From Lactobacillus sp. PV034 (GTDB lineage Bacteria > Bacillota > Bacilli > Lactobacillales > Lactobacillaceae), in the NCBI RefSeq assembly GCF_014522305.1, contig NZ_CP041982.1:253001-317000 (forward strand): DNA of 64,000 nt, written 5' to 3'. Below, in pieces: positions 15,497-23,678 of this stretch (position 1 is the stretch's first letter; the number at the start of each line of letters is the position of its first letter). The notes beneath the pieces are model-generated. The model was not told where the DNA came from and did not search any database. It saw only the letters and a program-made list of their open reading frames with translations. Made by a program: the position numbers and the translations under genes.

Positions 15497-16208
15497 TGTT
15501 TTGACTTTATTTCCAGATATGTTTACACCACTTCAAGTATCAATGCTTGGCCGAGGCCTTGAGGATGGCAAATGGGATTTAAATTTAGTTAATTTTAGAG
15601 ACTTTACAACTGATGTTCATCATCATGTCGATGACACTCCTTATGGTGGGGGAGCAGGCATGGTATTACAAATTATGCCAATTAAGAAAGCACTAGATTC
15701 CATCGAAAATAAAGGAAAAGTTATCATTACTGCACCACAGGGGAAGACTTTTGATGAAAAAATGGCTCAGGAATGGTCTAAGGAAGAGAATCTTACTTTT
15801 ATTTGTGGTCACTATGAAGGATTTGATCAGCGTGTCTATGATCTAGCTGATGAAACAGTTTCTATTGGTGATTATGTCTTAACAGGTGGAGAATTACCAA
15901 CAATGAGTATGATAGATGCGACAGTACGGCTTTTGCCGGGAATTCTTGGAAATGCTGCTTCTCCTGTTGAGGAAAGTTTTTCTCATGGTTTATTAGAATA
16001 TCCTCAATATACTCGTCCTGCTGATTTTGAAGGCTTAAAGGTACCCGAAGTTTTGACTTCTGGTAATCACCAAAAGATTGCTGAATGGCGTCATCGTGAG
16101 GCATTAAAAACTACATATCTAAATCGCCCAGATATGCTTGAAAATCGTGAACTAACAAAAGAAGAAGTTAAAATGCTCAGAGAAATTAAGGCAGAATTAG
16201 GACAATAG
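15486..16208 (+). CDS. trmD: tRNA (guanine37-N1)-methyltransferase TrmD
   Basis: A 240-residue SPOUT methyltransferase that makes m1G37 in tRNAs reading CUN, CCN and CGG, preventing +1 frameshifts. It carries MKINVLTLFPDMF at the N-terminus, the trefoil-knot SAM site (GDYVLTGGELP) and the VEESFSHGLLEYPQYTRP linker. The ATG at 15486 is the family start; an upstream in-frame start at 15471 lies deep in rimM. The overlap of 11 bases with rimM indicates translational coupling. No terminator follows. Confidence 0.97.
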   Translation: MKINVLTLFPDMFTPLQVSMLGRGLEDGKWDLNLVNFRDFTTDVHHHVDDTPYGGGAGMVLQIMPIKKALDSIENKGKVIITAPQGKTFDEKMAQEWSKEENLTFICGHYEGFDQRVYDLADETVSIGDYVLTGGELPTMSMIDATVRLLPGILGNAASPVEESFSHGLLEYPQYTRPADFEGLKVPEVLTSGNHQKIAEWRHREALKTTYLNRPDMLENRELTKEEVKMLREIKAELGQ

Positions 16209-16210
16209 CA

Positions 16211-16239
16211 TTTACAAGTAAAGTATCATTTGATAGACT
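16211..16239 (+). promoter_or_regulatory. Candidate rplS promoter
   Basis: TTTACA (16211-16216) and TAGACT (16234-16239) with a 17-base spacer lie just after trmD. Transcription from here would give an 80-base leader ahead of rplS. Confidence 0.6.
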
Positions 16240-16246
16240 ACTTTAT

Positions 16247-16319
16247 GTGACTAAATGAGTCACTAGAGTTATGGGTATTCCGCTGGCAGTGGTTGTTTAT
16301 GAATGCCGTAGAAGGAGAG
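16247..16319 (+). promoter_or_regulatory. Candidate ribosomal protein L19 leader
   Basis: The rplS 5' region has two hairpins. The first is GTGACT-AAATG-AGTCAC (16247-16263). The second pairs GGTATTC (16274-16280) with GAATGCC (16301-16307), 7 bp with one G-U, directly before GAAGGAGAG. The position and GGGTATTC/GAATGCC arms resemble the Firmicute L19 leader that mediates autoregulation by L19. The family match is from memory, not a covariance search. Confidence 0.6.
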
Positions 16320-16326
16320 AAATATA

Positions 16327-16677
16327 ATGGATCCATTAATTCAAGAATTGACAAAAGATCAAATTCGTACTGATTTACCAGACTTCCGTGCAGGTGATAC
16401 TGTTCGTGTTCACGTACGTGTTGTTGAAGGTAGTCACGAACGTATCCAGATTTTCGAAGGTGTTGTAATTAAGAGAAAGGGTGCTGGCATCAGCGCTACT
16501 TACACTGTTCGTAAGATGTCATCTGGTATCGGTGTTGAACGTACTTTCCCAGTAAACGACCCACGTGTTGCTAAGGTTGAAGTTGTACGTCAAGGTCGTG
16601 TACGTCGTGCTAAGCTTTACTACTTACGTGATCGTCATGGTAAGGCAGCTAGAATTCCTGAAAAGCGTCGTAAATAA
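16327..16677 (+). CDS. rplS: 50S ribosomal protein bL19
   Basis: A 116-residue bL19 at the 30S-50S interface (bridge B8 area). It is complete, with [19 protein letters not shown], the [23 protein letters not shown]3-like core and the basic C-terminus [15 protein letters not shown] strong AAGGAGAG precedes the ATG, and a candidate autoregulatory leader precedes that. The gene is the last of the conserved rpsP-rimM-trmD-rplS set and is closed by an excellent terminator. In B. subtilis ylqF and rnhB follow; here they are replaced by the helveticin/kinase insertion. Confidence 0.99.
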   Translation: MDPLIQELTKDQIRTDLPDFRAGDTVRVHVRVVEGSHERIQIFEGVVIKRKGAGISATYTVRKMSSGIGVERTFPVNDPRVAKVEVVRQGRVRRAKLYYLRDRHGKAARIPEKRRK

Positions 16678-16680
16678 TAA

Positions 16681-16718
16681 AAATAAAGCTTTCTTGTACA
16701 AGAAAGCTTTATTTTTTT
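16681..16718 (+). terminator. Strong rho-independent terminator after rplS
   Basis: AATAAAGCTTTCTTG and CAAGAAAGCTTTATT form a perfect 15-bp stem with a two-base TA centre, followed by a T run. It closes the ribosomal block. Confidence 0.95.
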
Positions 16719-16752
16719 ATCGTAAATTTTATAGATTAAGAAAAGAATTAAT

Positions 16753-17724
16753 ATGATTCCTAAAAATGCTCAAGTAAAGTTAAAATATGATTTAAATAAT
16801 TTACCCCACGTTGTTGTGCAGGCTAGTTTTATGAGCCCGGAGCAAATTTATACTTTACAATTATTACATCAGCAAAGAGATACGGTTGTATATCGTCATC
16901 CAGCTTTTGGAAAAGAAGTAAATTTTGAGGGAGAAGAGGCAGTGCTATACTTAAAAGGTAACGAAGAAAATACCGCAGCAGGCCATACTCAAACTTTGAT
17001 TTACTCTGGACGTGAGAATTACTATTTTGTAGGTGTAAAGCCCAAAAAAACTGGACATATTTTTTGGAGTACCCAAATTGCACGAGTTGCCCTTAATGAA
17101 GCTGGAAGTATTACTTATAATGAAAATACGCAATTACCACGATTATCATATCTAAATCGAGCAGGTATAAAATATCCCGGTAAAAATTTAGTTAGAGTAG
17201 AAGCAGCTATTTCTCCAAATTATCAGTATTTTTTGCTTGCTAGCATTGATAAGGACCATACAGGCCACTTTTCGCTTTATCATCTTAAAGATATTAACCG
17301 AGCATTGGATAAAGTTGAATATAAGCCAGTTGATATTAATATTGAAAAATTAAAATGTATTGATTCTTTTACAATTTCTAACTTTAATAGCGAATATTTT
17401 AAGTCAATTCAGGGATACGGAATTGATAATGATAAAAGCATTTATATTTCTAGTCAACCAAGTCCTACTCAAAATTGGTTAGGCTTTGCGCAACAAAGAC
17501 TACCAAGAGAAATAGTGAAGATCCCTTGGGCTAATGAAATGGCAGATAACTGGGAAGTAGTAAATTTAGATAAAGAGAAAATTTTAAATATGAGAGGATT
17601 TGTGACTGAATTTGAAGGAATTCAAGTAATAGATCGAGATCATGTGTTATTAACTGTGGCATACCATAAAAGATATAGCGGAACTACGCTTCATAATAAA
17701 ATTTTTGAAATTAAGATGTTATAA
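16753..17724 (+). CDS. Helveticin J-family class III bacteriocin-like protein
   Basis: A 323-residue protein that I recognise as a full-length homologue of helveticin J (about 333 residues), the large heat-labile bacteriocin of L. helveticus. Shared blocks include GHTQT, FVGVKPKKTGHIFWSTQIAR, PRLSYLNRAG, VEAAISPNY, IQGYGIDNDKSIYISSQ, IVKIPW and LTVAYHKR. There is no signal peptide, as in helveticin J. The ribosome binding site is weak (AAGAAAAG). The gene starts only 34 bases after the rplS terminator and is followed by a kinase-like gene, with no transporter or obvious immunity gene nearby. Whether it is bactericidal is unknown: many lactobacilli carry silent or repurposed copies. Confidence 0.88.
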   Translation: MIPKNAQVKLKYDLNNLPHVVVQASFMSPEQIYTLQLLHQQRDTVVYRHPAFGKEVNFEGEEAVLYLKGNEENTAAGHTQTLIYSGRENYYFVGVKPKKTGHIFWSTQIARVALNEAGSITYNENTQLPRLSYLNRAGIKYPGKNLVRVEAAISPNYQYFLLASIDKDHTGHFSLYHLKDINRALDKVEYKPVDINIEKLKCIDSFTISNFNSEYFKSIQGYGIDNDKSIYISSQPSPTQNWLGFAQQRLPREIVKIPWANEMADNWEVVNLDKEKILNMRGFVTEFEGIQVIDRDHVLLTVAYHKRYSGTTLHNKIFEIKML

Positions 17725-17778
17725 ATTGATTTTTTAGAAGTAGTTAAGTATATAAAGAGTTGGGTATTGAGGGACAAA

Positions 17779-18627
17779 ATGGAAAAGAGTGAAGAATTTA
17801 GAAAAATTTTAAATAATAAGGTGAACGGACAATTAATTCCGACAAATCATGAATCATTAAATTCGACCTATTTCGGATTTAGCAAAAAATTTAATAATAG
17901 TATATTTATCAAAGTATTTAATTCATTTAAGAAATTTATGACAGAAGAACGGATTACTTGCCAATTAAGTAAAAGAATATTGGATACTTTTAAAATTGAT
18001 TGTAACGGAATGAAGTATGTTCTAGTTATGAAAGATTTACATCCACGAGATTTAGAAGAGAGGATAAATACTGAGCGAGCTTATGAAATGGGGGTTGTTT
18101 TGGCTAAATTTCATAATACAGTTAAAAGGTTTGATGGAATAAAAATAGAAAGTAATTATTTTAATAAAATACCTGAAAATATAAAAGAATTGAGAGATTC
18201 CCTCGAAAAAGAAAGATTATTTAATTTATCAAGAAAATTTAATAATTTACAGCCTTTAATTGAAAATGACTTAAAAGAGAATGTAAATGTTGTGTTACAT
18301 GGGGATGTAGGAGTACGAAATTATAAAACTATAAATAATTGTTTAATCTTAATAGACTATGAGAGAGCCAGAGTAGGGATTAATTATCAAGATTTTATAA
18401 AACTTTTTTATCAAGATTTTAAATTAGATTCTTCATTAATTGACTCTTTTCTTAATGGATATAATTCAAAGAGCATTTATCATTGGAAAATAAATACCTC
18501 TACTCAGTATTTTCTCGTTTTTATAACTGCCATTGGTATTATGAAATATACTCAGAAAATCAAAGATAAACCTTTTAAAAAGATTGGAATACAAATGATT
18601 AACGAAATAGAAGATTATTTTAGATAA
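17779..18627 (+). CDS. APH/choline-kinase-fold phosphotransferase-like protein
   Basis: A 282-residue protein with the aminoglycoside-phosphotransferase/choline kinase fold. Visible are an N-lobe Lys-containing strand (FIKVF), the catalytic loop HGDVGVRN (H-G-D-x4-N) and a metal-binding Asp in LILIDYERAR. The ATG at 17779 has GAGGG five bases upstream; TTG 17767 is rejected. Codon use is much more AT-rich than in the neighbouring housekeeping genes, suggesting horizontal acquisition. The substrate is unknown: the family covers sugars, choline and antibiotics, and nothing here argues for drug resistance. It sits directly after the helveticin-like gene, so the two may have been acquired together. 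Confidence 0.75.
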   Translation: MEKSEEFRKILNNKVNGQLIPTNHESLNSTYFGFSKKFNNSIFIKVFNSFKKFMTEERITCQLSKRILDTFKIDCNGMKYVLVMKDLHPRDLEERINTERAYEMGVVLAKFHNTVKRFDGIKIESNYFNKIPENIKELRDSLEKERLFNLSRKFNNLQPLIENDLKENVNVVLHGDVGVRNYKTINNCLILIDYERARVGINYQDFIKLFYQDFKLDSSLIDSFLNGYNSKSIYHWKINTSTQYFLVFITAIGIMKYTQKIKDKPFKKIGIQMINEIEDYFR

Positions 18628-18654
18628 ATAAATTTCGTAAAGTGTATGTCAAAA

Positions 18655-18688
18655 TAAAAAACGCTTGATTACCATCAAGCGTTTTTAT
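18655..18688. terminator. Bidirectional terminator (kinase gene / lexA)
   Basis: AAAAACGCTTGAT (18657-18669) pairs perfectly with ATCAAGCGTTTTT (18674-18686), loop TACC. A/T runs at both ends make it work on both strands, ending the convergent kinase and lexA transcripts. Confidence 0.92.
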
Positions 18689-19311
18689 TAGTCGATATTA
18701 TTACGATACAAGCCCACAACTTTCCCTAAGATATGAACAGTATTTAAGATGATAGGTGCCATCGTATCATTTTCTGGTTGAAGCCGGTAATGATCATCTT
18801 CTTTATAGAATCGTTTAACAGTAGCTTCATCTTCATCAGTCATTGCTACGACAATTTCACCGTTATGAGCAGAAGTTTGTTTTCTTACAATTACATTATC
18901 GCCATCAAGAATCCCCACATTAATCATTGAAGTTCCATGAACTCTTAACATGAAAAGATCCCCAGCATCATTAGTTAAGTCAGGTGGAATAGGGAAATAG
19001 TCTTCAACGTCTTCGACGGCTAAAATCGGTTGTCCAGCAGTTACAACACCGATAATTGGAATATTTTTAGGTTTAATTCCTAAAGCACTAAGTCCTTCTT
19101 GTGTTACTTCAATGGCACGAGGTTTGGTAGCATCTTTAATGATATAGCCCTTATTTTCAAGACGTGACAAATGACCATGAACAGTAGAAGTAGAAGATAA
19201 GTTAACAGCAGAACAAATTTCTCTTACGGTGGGAGGAAAACCACGGTCTTCGACTGTTTCATAAATATATTTTAAAATTTCAAGTTGCTTTGATTCGCGT
19301 GCTTCAGTCAT
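18688..19311 (-). CDS. lexA: LexA repressor of the SOS response
   Basis: A 207-residue LexA. The winged HTH occupies about residues 1-65 ([20 protein letters not shown]). The self-cleavage site is Ala92-Gly93 (VVTAGQP), and the catalytic dyad is Ser128 (HGTSM) and Lys166 (EATVKR). RecA-stimulated autocleavage derepresses DNA-damage genes. GGAG precedes the ATG on the minus strand. A LexA-like box lies 53 bases upstream of the start, so the gene is probably autoregulated. The divergent gene is DUF896/ynzC, as in the SOS neighbourhood of B. subtilis. Confidence 0.98.
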   Translation of the reverse strand: MTEARESKQLEILKYIYETVEDRGFPPTVREICSAVNLSSTSTVHGHLSRLENKGYIIKDATKPRAIEVTQEGLSALGIKPKNIPIIGVVTAGQPILAVEDVEDYFPIPPDLTNDAGDLFMLRVHGTSMINVGILDGDNVIVRKQTSAHNGEIVVAMTDEDEATVKRFYKEDDHYRLQPENDTMAPIILNTVHILGKVVGLYRNNID

Positions 19312-19363
19312 ATTAAACTCCTTTTATTGATACAATAATTCTAACAAAAAATAAAAGAGATAA

Positions 19364-19377
19364 CAAACAAATGTTCT
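19364..19377. promoter_or_regulatory. LexA-binding (SOS) box between lexA and ynzC
   Basis: CAAACAAATGTTCT matches the Gram-positive LexA consensus CGAACRNRYGTTYG at 12 of 14 positions, keeping AAC and GTTC with the proper 4-base spacing. It lies in the divergent lexA-ynzC intergenic region and could control both promoters. Confidence 0.7.
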
Positions 19378-19444
19378 AGGTCTTTATAACTTTTTTTATA
19401 AATTTAGAAAGAGTAAACTTAATGAAGTAAGAGAGGTGTTTTTT

Positions 19445-19693
19445 ATGGACAAAAAAGAAGAAGAAAAAGTAATAAAGCGTATTAATGAACTCTACCATAC
19501 TAGTAAGGAAAGAGAATTAACGCCTGAAGAACTTGAAGAAAGAAAGAAATTGCGCAGTGCCTTCCTCGAAAACTTCCGTGCAGGATTTAGACAACAACTT
19601 GAAGATACTGTTGTTATCGATAAAGATGGTAAAGAAGTAACTTCTGAAAAGGCCAAAGAAGCACAAAGAAGAAAAGGTTTAAGAAAAGATTAA
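19445..19693 (+). CDS. ynzC: DUF896 (YnzC-like) protein
   Basis: An 82-residue highly charged helical protein of the DUF896 family. The core is KRINELYHTSKERELTPEEL followed by RKKLRSAFLENFRAGFRQQL, characteristic of YnzC, a two-helix hairpin. The ATG at 19445 has AGAGGTG six bases upstream; the GTG at 19436 is part of that site. In B. subtilis ynzC belongs to the LexA-regulated yneA-yneB-ynzC operon divergent from lexA. Here yneA and yneB are missing but the divergent position and a LexA-like box remain. Its biochemical role is unknown. Confidence 0.92.
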   Translation: MDKKEEEKVIKRINELYHTSKERELTPEELEERKKLRSAFLENFRAGFRQQLEDTVVIDKDGKEVTSEKAKEAQRRKGLRKD

Positions 19694-19762
19694 AATAAAC
19701 CTTTAAAAAATATATCTTTTTTAGTAAAATTTACTTGTTAGAAAATTGGAGGTTTTATCATT

Positions 19763-19984
19763 ATGAATATTGGGTTAGCAATTTTATTAATCATTATCGC
19801 TCTTCTTATTGGTCTTATTGCAGGCTTTTATGGTGCAAGAGCATATATGAAGAAATATTTTCAAGACAACCCTCCAATTAGTGAAGATATGATTGTTGCT
19901 ATGATGTCTCAAATGGGGCAAAAGCCATCTGCTAAAAAAGTAAATCAAGTTATGAATATGATGAAACATCAACAACGCAAGTAA
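19763..19984 (+). CDS. yneF: YneF-family (UPF0154) membrane protein
   Basis: A 73-residue protein with one N-terminal transmembrane helix (about residues 4-26, with the glycine-rich [11 protein letters not shown]) and a cytosolic tail containing the family signature [20 protein letters not shown] followed by [11 protein letters not shown]. It matches UPF0154/YneF in full. The function is unknown although the gene is very widely conserved in Firmicutes near lexA and tkt. AATTGGAGG precedes the ATG, and a terminator closes the unit. Confidence 0.93.
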   Translation: MNIGLAILLIIIALLIGLIAGFYGARAYMKKYFQDNPPISEDMIVAMMSQMGQKPSAKKVNQVMNMMKHQQRK

Positions 19985-20011
19985 ATTTAATTTAATCAAT
20001 TCACTAATTTA

Positions 20012-20042
20012 GAAAACGAGGGAATTTTCCCCTCGTTTTTTT
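20012..20042 (+). terminator. Rho-independent terminator after yneF
   Basis: AAAACGAGGG pairs with CCCTCGTTTT around an AATTTTC loop and is followed by a run of T. Confidence 0.9.
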
Positions 20043-20068
20043 GTATATATTTTTATTGGGGTGATTTA

Positions 20069-21835
20069 TTGAGTATATTTGGTAAACTAAATTGGTTTTT
20101 TAAGTCAGAGAAAAAAAGATATATTATTGGAATTATATTTTTAGCTTTAACTTCTGTAGCTAATTTGATTCCACCATTAATTTTAGGTAAAATGGCCGAT
20201 CAATTAGATAAAGGACATATTAGTGTGGCTTATTATCTGTGGTTAATTTTAGCAATTGTCGCGGCTGCCTTTTCTTTATATTTTTTAAGATATTTTTGGC
20301 GCAAACAAATTTGGGGTGGCGCTGCTGTTTTAGAAAGAAAGCTGCGCTCGCAATTATTTGAGCATTTTATGAATATGGATCGCACTTTCTTTCAACGTCA
20401 TCGAACCGGAGACTTGATGGCACATGCAACAAATGACATCACGGCTATTCAAAATGTTGCCGGTGATGGAGTATTAACCTTGGTCGATTCTTTAGTAACT
20501 GGTGGTTCTACCATAATTGCAATGATGGTAGTAGTTGATTGGCGGTTAACGATTATCGCCTTGTTGCCATTACCTATTTTAGCAATTGGTTCTTGGAAAT
20601 TAGGGGACCGCCTGCATGGTGCCTTTGATAAATCGCAGGCAGCTTTTTCACGTCTTAATAACAAGACTCAGGAATCAGTATCTGGAATAAAAGTTCTAAA
20701 AACTTTTGGGCAAGGAAAAGAAGATACGGCTGCCTTTAATAAGATGGTTGATGAAACAATTGAAATCAATAAAAAAGTTTTTAAGTGGGATGCTTTATTT
20801 GATCCATTGGCTACTGGAGTAATTGGAGCCACTTATGTAATTACAATCATTTATGGTGGACTATTAGTTTCTCATCAAACTCTTTCTGTAGGACAGCTAG
20901 TGTCTTTTATAGCTTACATTGGTAACATGATTTGGCCGATGTTTGCGATTGGTTATCTATTTAATATTTTGGAAAGAGGAGCTGCTTCTTATGATCGAGT
21001 AGAGCTCCTATTAAAGGAAAAACCATTAATAACTGATAAAGATGCTGACAAAAGCCTTGATCAAGATGCAATTAAAGGTGATTTAGTTTACGATGTACAA
21101 TCTTTTGCCTATCCAGATGAAAAAGATATCCCTGTTTTGCAAAATATAAAATTCAAGTTAAAACCAGGTCAAACTCTTGGTTTGGTAGGTAAGGTTGGCT
21201 CAGGTAAAACGACAATTATTCAATTATTGTTACGTGAATTTGATGACTATCAAGGAGAAATATCTTTAGGTGGTCATAATATCAAGAACATTCCCCTTAA
21301 AGTATTTCTTAACGAAATTGCTTATGTACCGCAAAAGAATTTTTTGTTTTCAACGTCGATAAAAGATAATATCGCTTTTTCTGAACCAAATATTGAACAG
21401 AATAAAATTGAAAATGCAGCAAAAAAGAGTGATCTGCATGATGATATTTTACAAATGCCAGCGGGCTATAAGTCTTTAGTAGGAGAAAATGGTCTTTCTT
21501 TATCAGGAGGACAAAAACAAAGAATGTCTATTGCGCGGGCTTTGTTAAAAGATAGTCAAATTTTAATTTTGGATGATGCCTTATCAGCTGTCGATGCGAA
21601 GACAGAAAAAGCAATTTTAGCTTCCTTACGCAAAGAAAGAAGAGCTAAAACAACTTTGATTGCAGCTCATCGTCTAACTTCCGTTATGGATGCAGATTTA
21701 ATTTTAGTTCTTAAAGATGGAAAAATAATTGAAGAGGGAACTCATCAAGAATTGTTAGCAAGACATGGTTGGTATGAATCAATGTGGCAAAAACAAGAGT
21801 TAAATGCGGAGGCAGGTGAAAAGCTAGATGAATAA
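20069..21835 (+). CDS. Heterodimeric ABC exporter, subunit with degenerate Walker B
   Basis: A 588-residue half-transporter: six transmembrane helices in about residues 1-310, then an ATPase domain. Walker A is GKVGSGKT (374-381) and the signature is the canonical LSGGQ near 489. Walker B reads ILILDD, so the catalytic Glu is Asp503, and the H-loop His534 is present. The start is TTG, with GGGGTG five bases upstream. It overlaps the next gene by eight bases, the pattern of heterodimeric multidrug or lipid exporters such as LmrCD, BmrCD or TM287/288. The substrate cannot be predicted; efflux of hydrophobic compounds or lipids is the family-level expectation. Confidence 0.95.
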   Translation: MSIFGKLNWFFKSEKKRYIIGIIFLALTSVANLIPPLILGKMADQLDKGHISVAYYLWLILAIVAAAFSLYFLRYFWRKQIWGGAAVLERKLRSQLFEHFMNMDRTFFQRHRTGDLMAHATNDITAIQNVAGDGVLTLVDSLVTGGSTIIAMMVVVDWRLTIIALLPLPILAIGSWKLGDRLHGAFDKSQAAFSRLNNKTQESVSGIKVLKTFGQGKEDTAAFNKMVDETIEINKKVFKWDALFDPLATGVIGATYVITIIYGGLLVSHQTLSVGQLVSFIAYIGNMIWPMFAIGYLFNILERGAASYDRVELLLKEKPLITDKDADKSLDQDAIKGDLVYDVQSFAYPDEKDIPVLQNIKFKLKPGQTLGLVGKVGSGKTTIIQLLLREFDDYQGEISLGGHNIKNIPLKVFLNEIAYVPQKNFLFSTSIKDNIAFSEPNIEQNKIENAAKKSDLHDDILQMPAGYKSLVGENGLSLSGGQKQRMSIARALLKDSQILILDDALSAVDAKTEKAILASLRKERRAKTTLIAAHRLTSVMDADLILVLKDGKIIEEGTHQELLARHGWYESMWQKQELNAEAGEKLDE

Positions 21836-23624
21836 TGAAAAGGATGAATCGATTTGGGCTAAAGAAATTCCGTTTAAAGAACAAATGGGAATTTTTAAGC
21901 GGTTAATGACATATGTTAAGCCATTTAAATTTGAAATTGGACTGGCCTTAATTGGTGCTTTTTTGGTTAGTGTAATTAACATGTTGTTGCCACGCGGTTT
22001 ACAATACTTTTTAGATTATTTTTTATTAAAACAAAAGGCTAGCTTGCAGATAATTTTATGGGCTGGATTTTTATATGGAGTTGGATCTATTTTAAAAGCC
22101 TTGATTCAATTTACCTATGAATATTTTTATGCTTTAGGATCAGAAAAAACATTGGAGAGTGTGCGTAAGGCACTTTATCAAAAATTGCATACTTTAGGGA
22201 TGCGCTATTTTGATCAAACTCCTGCTGGCTCCATTGTTTCTAGAGTTACTAACGATACAATGACCTTGAGTAATTTTCTTTCTGTATTGTCTGGAGTAGT
22301 AATTGGTATTTTTTCTATTGTAACTGCTTTTGTAGCGATGTTTTTGACTAATCAACTAGCAGCCTGGATTGTATTAGCATTTTTACCAATTTTAGGGTTG
22401 GTCTTTTGGCTTTATGCGCGTCATAGTTCCAAACTATACCGTAATTATCGTGAACGATTAAGTCGAATTAATACTAATTTAAATGAATCAATTGAAGGTG
22501 TTTCTTTAATCCAGCAATTTAATCAAGAAGAACGTAAAGAGCATGAATTTGAAAGTGAAAATGGATCTTTGATGCAGACGCGGTTTAATATGATTAGAAT
22601 TAATTCATTGCTTTTATCTCCCTTAACCAGTTTGCTTTATTCTTTAGCGTTAGCAGCAACTTTGATGTATTTTGGATTCCCGCTTCAAGCTACTTTTGTA
22701 CCAGCTGGTGTAGTTTATGCATTTTCTGAATATGTAGTTGCATTTTTTAATCCAATTTCACAAATGATGGATACCATGACGATGTTTCAAGATGGGATTG
22801 TTGCCGGAAAAAGAATTTTTGGTATTCTAGATGAAACTGAATATGAGCCACATCAAACTCCTGATCCTAACCTAACTATTACTAGGGGAAAAATCGAATT
22901 TAAGCATGTAAGTTTTTCTTATGATGGTAAAAATGAAATTTTGCATGATATTTCATTTATTGTGAATCCTGGAGAAACACTTGGTATTGTTGGTCATACT
23001 GGCTCAGGAAAAAGTTCGATTATTAATGTGATGTTGCGCTTTTATGAATTTGGTAAGGGCGAAATCTTAATTGATGATGTTGATATTAGAAAATATTCTA
23101 AAGCAGAGCTAAGAAAAAAATTAGGGCTCGTCTTACAAGAGCCATTCATGTTTTATGGGGATATTGATTCAAACATTCGCTTATATAATGATGAGATTCC
23201 CGATAAGCAGATTAAGGCTGCTGCAAAGGCTGTTCAAGCGGATCAATTTATTGAAAAAATGCCTGGGAAGTATCACGCTAAAGTTAATGAAGGCGGGGAT
23301 GAGTTAAGTCAAGGTGAAAAGCAATTAATTTCTTTTGCAAGAACCTTAGTGAGTGACCCTAAAATTTTAGTTTTAGATGAAGCTACAGCAAATGTTGATA
23401 CTGAAACTGAATCCATGATTCAAGCAGGATTGAAAAAACTGCGTCAAGGTAGAACTACTTTAGCAATTGCACATCGACTTTCAACAATTGCGGATGCAGA
23501 TCAGATAATTGTTTTAGATAAAGGGTGCATTGTAGAAAAGGGTACTCATCAGCAATTATTAGATCAAAAGGGTTATTATTATAATCTTTATACTTTACAG
23601 CAAAATAATGAAGAAGAGGAATAA
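21828..23624 (+). CDS. Heterodimeric ABC exporter, subunit with catalytic Glu
   Basis: A 598-residue partner of the preceding subunit. Six transmembrane helices lie in about residues 25-325. Walker A is GHTGSGKS (389-396). Walker B ILVLDE keeps the catalytic Glu518, while the signature is altered to LSQGE (about 493-497). The pair therefore has one competent ATP site (this Walker B plus the partner's LSGGQ) and one degenerate site, as in BmrCD. The start overlaps the first gene by eight bases, ensuring stoichiometric translation. A bidirectional terminator follows. Confidence 0.95.
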   Translation: MNNEKDESIWAKEIPFKEQMGIFKRLMTYVKPFKFEIGLALIGAFLVSVINMLLPRGLQYFLDYFLLKQKASLQIILWAGFLYGVGSILKALIQFTYEYFYALGSEKTLESVRKALYQKLHTLGMRYFDQTPAGSIVSRVTNDTMTLSNFLSVLSGVVIGIFSIVTAFVAMFLTNQLAAWIVLAFLPILGLVFWLYARHSSKLYRNYRERLSRINTNLNESIEGVSLIQQFNQEERKEHEFESENGSLMQTRFNMIRINSLLLSPLTSLLYSLALAATLMYFGFPLQATFVPAGVVYAFSEYVVAFFNPISQMMDTMTMFQDGIVAGKRIFGILDETEYEPHQTPDPNLTITRGKIEFKHVSFSYDGKNEILHDISFIVNPGETLGIVGHTGSGKSSIINVMLRFYEFGKGEILIDDVDIRKYSKAELRKKLGLVLQEPFMFYGDIDSNIRLYNDEIPDKQIKAAAKAVQADQFIEKMPGKYHAKVNEGGDELSQGEKQLISFARTLVSDPKILVLDEATANVDTETESMIQAGLKKLRQGRTTLAIAHRLSTIADADQIIVLDKGCIVEKGTHQQLLDQKGYYYNLYTLQQNNEEEE

Positions 23625-23664
23625 AAAAATACGACACAGAATATAGTCTGTGTCGTATTTTTTA
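23624..23664. terminator. Bidirectional terminator (ABC exporter / cfa)
   Basis: AAAATACGACACAGA and TCTGTGTCGTATTTT form a 15-bp perfect stem with an ATATAG loop, with A and T tracts on both sides. It closes both convergent transcripts. Confidence 0.93.
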
Positions 23665-23678
23665 ACGATTAACTTTAC

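Noticed and set aside
17779..18627. Antibiotic-resistance gene (aminoglycoside phosphotransferase)
   Set aside because: Only the fold and catalytic loop are shared. No resistance-specific features are visible.
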